From NCBI GenBank assembly GCA_035911135.1, contig JAMHWD010000045.1, positions 248,001 to 312,000 on the forward strand: a stretch of 64,000 nt of DNA, written 5' to 3'. Shown here piece after piece: positions 59,331 to 64,000 of this stretch (the stretch's first letter is position 1; each line of letters begins with the position of its first letter). The DNA is from JAMHWD01 sp035911135 (GTDB taxonomy: Bacteria > Pseudomonadota > Alphaproteobacteria > Micavibrionales > Micavibrionaceae). A program made the translations under genes and the position numbers. The notes beneath the pieces are model-generated. The model saw nothing but the letters and a program-made list of their open reading frames with translations. It did not search any database and was not told the DNA's origin.

Positions 59331-59882
59331 ATGTTAAAAAATCTCATGCGCCTGTTACAAATACTCCTGATTTCGATGCTTTTTATCATGCCCGCCGCCG
59401 CACAGGAGGCTGTCGAGGGCGAAGGCATCCCACGCCCGCGTTCGGCCAGCAATCCCTTTGAAGTCACTGGTCTGCCGCTGCCGCGCTTTGCCTCGCTGGG
59501 GTCGGAACGGGTGTTCATGCGGACAGGCCCCGGCAAGCAATACCCCACCACATGGGAGTATCAGCGCGAAGGTCTGCCGGTGGAAATTGTGATGGAGTTT
59601 GAGCTCTGGCGCAAAATCAAGGATTCCGAAGGCGTGGAAGGCTGGGTGCATAAATCCCTGCTCAGCGGCAAGCGCATGGGCATCATCCGCGGCGAGCAGC
59701 CGGTGGATATGCACCGCAAAGCAGAAGATGGCGCGCAGATCGTGGCACGCGCCGAACCCAAGGCTATTATCAAGATTGAGGAATGCCGCGGCCTGTGGTG
59801 CCGGGTCAGCGCCTCAGGCTATGGCGGATGGATGGAGAGAAAATATATTTGGGGTGTTTACCCGTCCGAAGAATTCAATTAA
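59331..59882 (+). CDS. Secreted SH3-like (DUF1058) protein
   Basis: A 183-residue protein with AAGG before the ATG and a signal peptide (ILLISMLFIMPAAAQ). Two SH3-like repeats: FMRTGPGKQYPTTWEYQREGLPV-x-I-V-x-E-F-E-LWRKIKDSEGVEGWVHKSLLSG, and a second, ending CRVSASGYGGWMERKYIWGV. It matches the alphaproteobacterial DUF1058/SH3 family of secreted proteins, probably envelope- or peptidoglycan-associated. Confidence 0.88.
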   Translation: MLKNLMRLLQILLISMLFIMPAAAQEAVEGEGIPRPRSASNPFEVTGLPLPRFASLGSERVFMRTGPGKQYPTTWEYQREGLPVEIVMEFELWRKIKDSEGVEGWVHKSLLSGKRMGIIRGEQPVDMHRKAEDGAQIVARAEPKAIIKIEECRGLWCRVSASGYGGWMERKYIWGVYPSEEFN

Positions 59883-59968
59883 CCTAATAAGACGGTTTGA
59901 TTCACAGGACCGTTTCCTTCTGCTTACCCGCCAGTTACTCCTTATCAATCATCAATCTGTCCACAGAT

Positions 59969-59977
59969 TTATTCACA
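59969..59977 (+). promoter_or_regulatory. DnaA-box-like site
   Basis: TTATTCACA matches the TTATNCACA DnaA consensus, with CTGTCCACA 12 bp upstream as a two-mismatch copy. No origin-like AT-rich array accompanies it. Confidence 0.3.
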
Positions 59978-59996
59978 GGTTTATTCGCCTTACGCC

Positions 59997-60974
59997 ATGC
60001 ATGTCATGACCAACAGGCCCGAAATGGGCGCGCGCCTTTATTCCAGAATAAGCAAGCTCTCCCGCTGCCCGGAGCGCGGCGTCGATGGCATGAAAATGAT
60101 TCTGCATTTGTCAGGATTGATTGTTGAGACATGCCTTGTATTTGATTCCCCTGACGAGGCCATGGAAGCCAGCCTGCACAAGCTTGCCCAATTGCTGGAC
60201 GCCGAGCCTTTAAGCGGGGCGCTGGGACTTCACGCCATGCCTCCCGCCCAGATTGTCGATAACGAGACCGAGCGCGGCCGTCAGGCGGCGCGCCTGTTCT
60301 TTGAAGAATGGATGGATTGCGCCTTTGAATGCCATGAATTGGTGATGCGCCTTACGCACCATGTCTTAAGCACGTGGGAAGCCGAAGGCCATATGCCGCG
60401 CGCGGAAAGCCTGCGTCTGCTATGTGAGGGCGTTAAAGCCGCCATGGGCTTTGAGATCGCGGCGCAGGAGCTTTGCGATATCGCCATTGAATCCCAGATC
60501 GGCCTTAAGGGCTGGACGATGGGCGATTGTATCGCAGGCCTGAGTGCCGTAGCAGGCCGCAAACTGGCCTTATCGCTGAACTCCCAGACCTGCATGATTT
60601 TCAAAGGCGCGGATATCCCCGATAATCTGGATACGATTGTGTATGTCATGACCAAGGAAGCGGTGCGTCTTGGCGTGCCGGCCGGGAGTGACTGGCGTTT
60701 TGGTCTGGCCGCCAATGATATGCCGCTCAATCCCCCGGTGGAGCTGATCCGTGGGCTGGAGCCGCATTGCAAGGCGTTCTTTCATCTGGCCAATATTCAT
60801 AATCCTTTCGATCAGGCCGTGGCCTGCGCCAAGGCGGCCGGGCGTATGCTGGCCGTGGCATCGGGCGGGGAGTGGCCGGATATCGAGCCGGCGATTGCCA
60901 AGCCTCTCGCCATGTCCGCCATGACAGAATCCTATAAATTTGTCTGCATGGATTATGCAATCGCGCAGGTCTAG
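59997..60974 (+). CDS. Conserved-looking protein of unknown function
   Basis: A 325-residue soluble protein, Cys/His/Met-rich (EEWMDCAFECHELVMRLTHHV), helical, with no signal peptide or membrane segment. The start is uncertain: ATG 59997 lacks a ribosome site and further ATGs at 60006 or 60090 are possible. No domain recognised; the regular spacing of charged and hydrophobic residues argues for a genuine gene. It is followed by fabA after about 80 bp. Confidence 0.65.
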   Translation: MHVMTNRPEMGARLYSRISKLSRCPERGVDGMKMILHLSGLIVETCLVFDSPDEAMEASLHKLAQLLDAEPLSGALGLHAMPPAQIVDNETERGRQAARLFFEEWMDCAFECHELVMRLTHHVLSTWEAEGHMPRAESLRLLCEGVKAAMGFEIAAQELCDIAIESQIGLKGWTMGDCIAGLSAVAGRKLALSLNSQTCMIFKGADIPDNLDTIVYVMTKEAVRLGVPAGSDWRFGLAANDMPLNPPVELIRGLEPHCKAFFHLANIHNPFDQAVACAKAAGRMLAVASGGEWPDIEPAIAKPLAMSAMTESYKFVCMDYAIAQV

Positions 60975-61055
60975 CCCTGTGTTTTTCGTGAGCTGTGGAT
61001 AGTTCAGGGCCAAAAGGTCTTGCAGCCCCTATACGATGGGCCTATAAATACCCGG

Positions 61056-61607
61056 ATGGAAAATACGCTCAAATCAGACAAGGGCTTCATGTTTACGCCA
61101 AAACCCAGCTATTCCTACGATGAGATTATCGAATGCGGCCATGGCCGTCTGTTCGGTCCCGGCAATGCGAAATTGCCGCTGCCGCCGATGCTGATGTTTG
61201 ATCGCATCACGAATGTTTCCCTAGATGGCGGTGCCAATGGCAAGGGCGTGATCGAGGCCGAGTTCGATATCAATCCCGATCTTTGGTTTTTCAAATGTCA
61301 TTTTGAAGGCGATCCGGTGATGCCGGGATGCCTTGGTCTTGATGCCCTGTGGCAGTTGACCGGATTTTTTCTGGGCTGGACGGGCGCGCCGGGTTCAGGC
61401 CGCGCTCTGGGTCTTGGAGAGTTGAAGCTCACCGGGCAGGTGCAGCCCAATACAAAGCTTGTGAAATACGTTGTTGATCTAAAACGCGTGATCAACCGTA
61501 AACTTGTCCTGGGCATTGCCGATGGCAAGATGTATGCCGATGGCACGCTGATATATGAGGCTTCGGATCTTAAGGTCGGGTTGTTTGAAAATCCGAGCGC
61601 GATCTAA
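61056..61607 (+). CDS. fabA: 3-hydroxyacyl-ACP dehydratase/isomerase FabA
   Basis: A 183-residue hot-dog-fold enzyme from ATG 61056. His82 and Asp96 form the active site (WFFKCHFEGDPVMPGCLGLDALWQL); GRALGLGELKLTGQV and YEASDLKVGLF are family landmarks, closely aligned to E. coli FabA. It makes trans-2- and cis-3-decenoyl-ACP, the branch point to unsaturated fatty acids. First of fabA-fabB-fabI; no Irr-type regulator gene is adjacent. Confidence 0.96.
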   Translation: MENTLKSDKGFMFTPKPSYSYDEIIECGHGRLFGPGNAKLPLPPMLMFDRITNVSLDGGANGKGVIEAEFDINPDLWFFKCHFEGDPVMPGCLGLDALWQLTGFFLGWTGAPGSGRALGLGELKLTGQVQPNTKLVKYVVDLKRVINRKLVLGIADGKMYADGTLIYEASDLKVGLFENPSAI

Positions 61608-61625
61608 GTTTACCACCAAACAGAA

Positions 61626-62858
61626 ATGGCTGACATGAAACGAGTCGTTATTACAGGGATCGGGATTATATCCTGCATTGGCCTGAACAAGGATGAAGTC
61701 GCGCAATCCCTGAAAGACGGGAAAAGCGGTATTTCGGCGGCGCCGGAATATGCGCAGATGGGTTTCCGTTCGCAGGTTCACGGCAAGCCGAATATCAATC
61801 TGGAAGAAGCCATCGATAAGCGCCTCTGGCGTTTTATGGGGGATGCCGCCGGATATTTGCATCTTTCGCTGGAGCAGGCGATTGCGGATGCAAAGCTGCC
61901 CGAAAATATTGTCAGCAATGAGCGCACCGGGATTATTGTTGGCTCCGGCGGGCCATCGACTCGCGCGCAGGTCGCTGCCGCTGATATCGCTCGTGAAAAA
62001 GGCCCCAAACGCGTAGGGCCGTTTGCTGTTCCTAAGGCCATGTGCTCGACAACTTCGGCAACGGCTGCGACAAATTTCAAGATCAAGGGCGTGAATTACA
62101 CGATTTCCTCGGCCTGTTCGACTTCGGCGCATTGCATCGGCAACGCGGCCGAGCAGATCATGATGGGCAAGCAGGATGTGATGCTGGCCGGCGGCGGGGA
62201 GGAGCTGGACTGGACGCTCTCTGTCCTCTTTGATGCCATGGGCGCGATGTCCTCCAAATATAATGACACGCCGGAGCGCGCGGCGCGAGCTTATGATGCG
62301 AACCGCGATGGCTTTGTGATTGCAGGCGGCGGCGGCGCGGTGGTGCTGGAGAGCCTTGACCATGCTCTGGCGCGCGGCGCAAAAATCTATGCCGAAATTA
62401 CAGGCTACGGCGCGACTTCGGATGGTCATGACATGGTGGCCCCATCGGGTGAGGGCGGCATGCGCGCCATGAAGCTGGCGCTTTCCACCGTCAAGACGCC
62501 TGTCACATATATCAATACGCATGGCACATCCACGCCCGTGGGCGATATCGGCGAGCTGAATGCGATTAAAGAGGCTTTTGAAGGCCGTCAGGACATCCCG
62601 CCGATCAGCGCGACAAAGTCGATGACAGGACATTCATTGGGCGCAGCCGGCGTGCAGGAGGCGATTTATTCGCTGTTGATGATGGAGCATGGATTTGTTG
62701 CGCCGTCTATCAATGTCGAGGATATGGATGAAGGCGCAAAAGCCTTCCCGATCGCCACAAAGCGCATTGATAATGTCCAGCACCAGACAGTTATTTCCAA
62801 TTCCTTCGGCTTTGGCGGCACAAATTGCTGTCTGGCCATGAGCAAGTACACAGGGTAA
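61626..62858 (+). CDS. fabB: 3-oxoacyl-ACP synthase I FabB
   Basis: A 410-residue ketosynthase. Cys164 lies in SSACSTSAHCIGNA; the two catalytic His are in NTHGTSTPVGDIGE and SMTGHSLGAAG. Partner of FabA in unsaturated fatty acid elongation. The MKRVVITGIG start at 61635 is an alternative to ATG 61626. Confidence 0.95.
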   Translation: MADMKRVVITGIGIISCIGLNKDEVAQSLKDGKSGISAAPEYAQMGFRSQVHGKPNINLEEAIDKRLWRFMGDAAGYLHLSLEQAIADAKLPENIVSNERTGIIVGSGGPSTRAQVAAADIAREKGPKRVGPFAVPKAMCSTTSATAATNFKIKGVNYTISSACSTSAHCIGNAAEQIMMGKQDVMLAGGGEELDWTLSVLFDAMGAMSSKYNDTPERAARAYDANRDGFVIAGGGGAVVLESLDHALARGAKIYAEITGYGATSDGHDMVAPSGEGGMRAMKLALSTVKTPVTYINTHGTSTPVGDIGELNAIKEAFEGRQDIPPISATKSMTGHSLGAAGVQEAIYSLLMMEHGFVAPSINVEDMDEGAKAFPIATKRIDNVQHQTVISNSFGFGGTNCCLAMSKYTG

Positions 62859-62860
62859 GC

Positions 62861-63673
62861 ATGAACGATTTTCTTCAAGGAAAAAAAGGCCTCATCATGG
62901 GCGTGGCAAATGACCACTCCATCGCCTGGGGCATGGCCAAGGCGCTTCACGGGGCGGGGGCTGATCTGGCCTTTACCTATCAGGGTGATGCCTTTGGCAA
63001 ACGTGTAAAACCGCTGGCGGAATCGGTGGGTTCCCAAATCCTGCTGGATTGCGATGTCACATCCGAGGCCGATCTTGATAAGGTTTTTGGCACGCTGCAA
63101 AAGGAATGGCAAAATCTTGATTTCATCGTCCATGCAATTGCCTATTCCGACAAGAACGAGCTGCAGGGGCGCTATGTTGATACAACGCTCGATAACTTCC
63201 TCAAGACCATGCATATCTCGTGTTATTCATTTACCTCCGTCATGCGCCGCGCCAAGACCATGATGAAGCCGGGCGGCTCTGCTGTTACGCTTTCGTACTA
63301 CGGCGCGGAAAAAGTCATGCCCAATTATAACGTTATGGGCGTGGCCAAGGCCGCGCTGGAAGCCTCGACGCGCTATCTGGCCGCTGATCTGGGGCCGGAA
63401 GGCATACGCGTGAATGCGATTTCCGCCGGGCCTATGCGGACGCTGGCCGGGGCGGTCATTGGCGGATCGCGCACGACATATAAATTCACGACGCTGGCCT
63501 CTCCGCTGCGCCGTCCGGTTGAATTGGACGAGCTGGGCGGCACGGCGCTTTATCTGCTTTCCGATCTCTCATCCGCCGTGACGGGCGAGGTGCATTATGT
63601 GGATTGCGGCTTTAATGCCATGGGCATGCCCCCGCATGATCAGCTGGATGAGATCGTCAAGGGCAAGGCCTGA
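62861..63673 (+). CDS. fabI: Enoyl-ACP reductase FabI
   Basis: A 270-residue SDR-family enzyme from ATG 62861, 2 bp after the fabB stop. GVANDHSIAWGMAKAL is the NADH-binding start; LSYYGAEKVMPNYNVMGVAKAAL has the Tyr-x6-Lys-type catalytic Tyr and Lys; AISAGPMRTLA follows. It reduces trans-2-enoyl-ACP at the end of each elongation cycle and is the triclosan target class. Confidence 0.95.
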   Translation: MNDFLQGKKGLIMGVANDHSIAWGMAKALHGAGADLAFTYQGDAFGKRVKPLAESVGSQILLDCDVTSEADLDKVFGTLQKEWQNLDFIVHAIAYSDKNELQGRYVDTTLDNFLKTMHISCYSFTSVMRRAKTMMKPGGSAVTLSYYGAEKVMPNYNVMGVAKAALEASTRYLAADLGPEGIRVNAISAGPMRTLAGAVIGGSRTTYKFTTLASPLRRPVELDELGGTALYLLSDLSSAVTGEVHYVDCGFNAMGMPPHDQLDEIVKGKA

Positions 63674-63777
63674 TCGCTTTTTAATCGCAAGGCGGTTGAA
63701 AATCCCATTTCCCATTCTAGGTTAAAAGGCGCATATTCAAATGCGTTCGGTTTAACTTCATATGGGGATTTAATTAC

Positions 63778-64000
63778 ATGGAATATCGCACTATGGGCCG
63801 TTCGGGCCTGAAAGTTCCGGTGCTGAGCTTTGGTACGGCCACCTTCGGCGGATCGAACGAGTTTTTCAAAAAATGGGGCGATACGGATGTCAAGGAAGCC
63901 TCGCGGCTGATTGATGTCTGCCTCGATCATGGCGTGAATTTCTTTGATACGGCCAATATCTATTCTGATGGCGCATCAGAAGAAGTTCTGGGCGGCGCGA
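63778..64000 (+). CDS. Aldo/keto reductase, 3'-truncated by window edge
   Basis: The first 74 codons of an aldo/keto reductase: MEYRTMGRSGLKVPVLSFGT, then GVNFFDTANIYSDGASEEVLG, containing the Asp of the catalytic site (FDTANIYS has the Tyr). It has the usual N-terminus of this TIM-barrel NADPH-dependent family. It continues beyond the window; substrate cannot be assigned. Confidence 0.9.
   Translation, partial: MEYRTMGRSGLKVPVLSFGTATFGGSNEFFKKWGDTDVKEASRLIDVCLDHGVNFFDTANIYSDGASEEVLGGA

Noticed and set aside
61479..62633. A 384-codon minus-strand open frame
   Set aside because: It is antisense to fabA end and fabB, with no ribosome site or family match; long shadow frames are expected here from high GC third positions.
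1..64000. CRISPR array or prophage
   Set aside because: No regularly spaced direct repeats, cas genes, or phage structural or integrase genes were found; the repeats seen are dispersed and palindromic.

Overview
The window reads as a contiguous chromosomal segment of an alphaproteobacterium. Lineage markers include a TrcR/DUF1013 cell-cycle regulator, DUF1192, DUF1491 and DUF465 (YdcH) small proteins, a GatCAB amidotransferase, a fabA-fabB-fabI block, two intracellular poly(3-hydroxyalkanoate) depolymerases and a Fur-family regulator with an alphaproteobacterial metal-site sequence. Gene density is high, most genes look moderately GC-rich, and there is no rRNA, prophage, transposase or CRISPR array. 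The gene set would fit Micavibrionales-like or other poorly cultured alphaproteobacteria, but that placement is only an inference.

Layout. 1-3.4 kb: end of a FAD/NAD(P)-binding protein, a Gly/Ala-rich small protein, then the divergent hmp/nsrR nitric-oxide defence pair around a perfect palindrome, and tRNA-Ser(CGA). 3.5-5.8 kb: a tight operon (SnoaL-like, GNAT, nitrilase-family, small membrane protein) and tRNA-Ser(GCU). 5.9-10.7 kb: gatB, a secreted DUF2927-like protein, an HNH nuclease, small membrane proteins and dsbB. 10.8-17.6 kb: tRNA-Leu(CAA), a YoaK/DUF1275 membrane protein, uvrA, a GST, an HD phosphohydrolase and ssb. 17.6-21.3 kb: a DUF2059 protein, then gatC and gatA separated by a GxxExxY gene and a membrane gene, and divergent ruvX. 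21.3-28.2 kb: phaZ, a YgjP-type metallopeptidase, a second phaZ, tgt, a CobD/CbiB-like protein and rpmB. 28.3-32.6 kb: a degenerate GGDEF protein coupled to a PAS histidine kinase, fur and three small genes. 33-44.7 kb: ispA, xseB, a phosphatase, gmhA, a lipoprotein, ispH, an ATPase, rnhA, guaC, trcR and dxs. 45-49.3 kb: prfC, a 36-codon gene, and a membrane spermidine-synthase-like protein. 49.4-57.2 kb: an Fe-S cluster (suf) operon whose sufB and sufC are separated by five accessory genes. 57.3-64 kb: a secreted unknown, dusA, an SH3-like protein, an unknown protein, fabA-fabB-fabI and the start of an aldo/keto reductase.

The most distinctive feature is a family of short two-hairpin palindromic repeats (about 60 bp, CGTCATTGCACG...CGTGCAATCCATGGATCACACG...CGTGTGATGACG) found at eight loci. 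Six are between genes, one lies between sufC and sufD, and one lies in frame inside dxs, adding about 20 residues. A half-element pair and a full copy bracket a GIY-YIG nuclease gene in the suf locus. A separate 150-bp composite palindrome follows the first phaZ. Other points: a Tgt lacking its zinc cysteines, a GGDEF domain reading SNGEF, an NsrR box over the hmp promoter, an IscR-like site before the suf operon, and very small genes with good ribosome binding sites.
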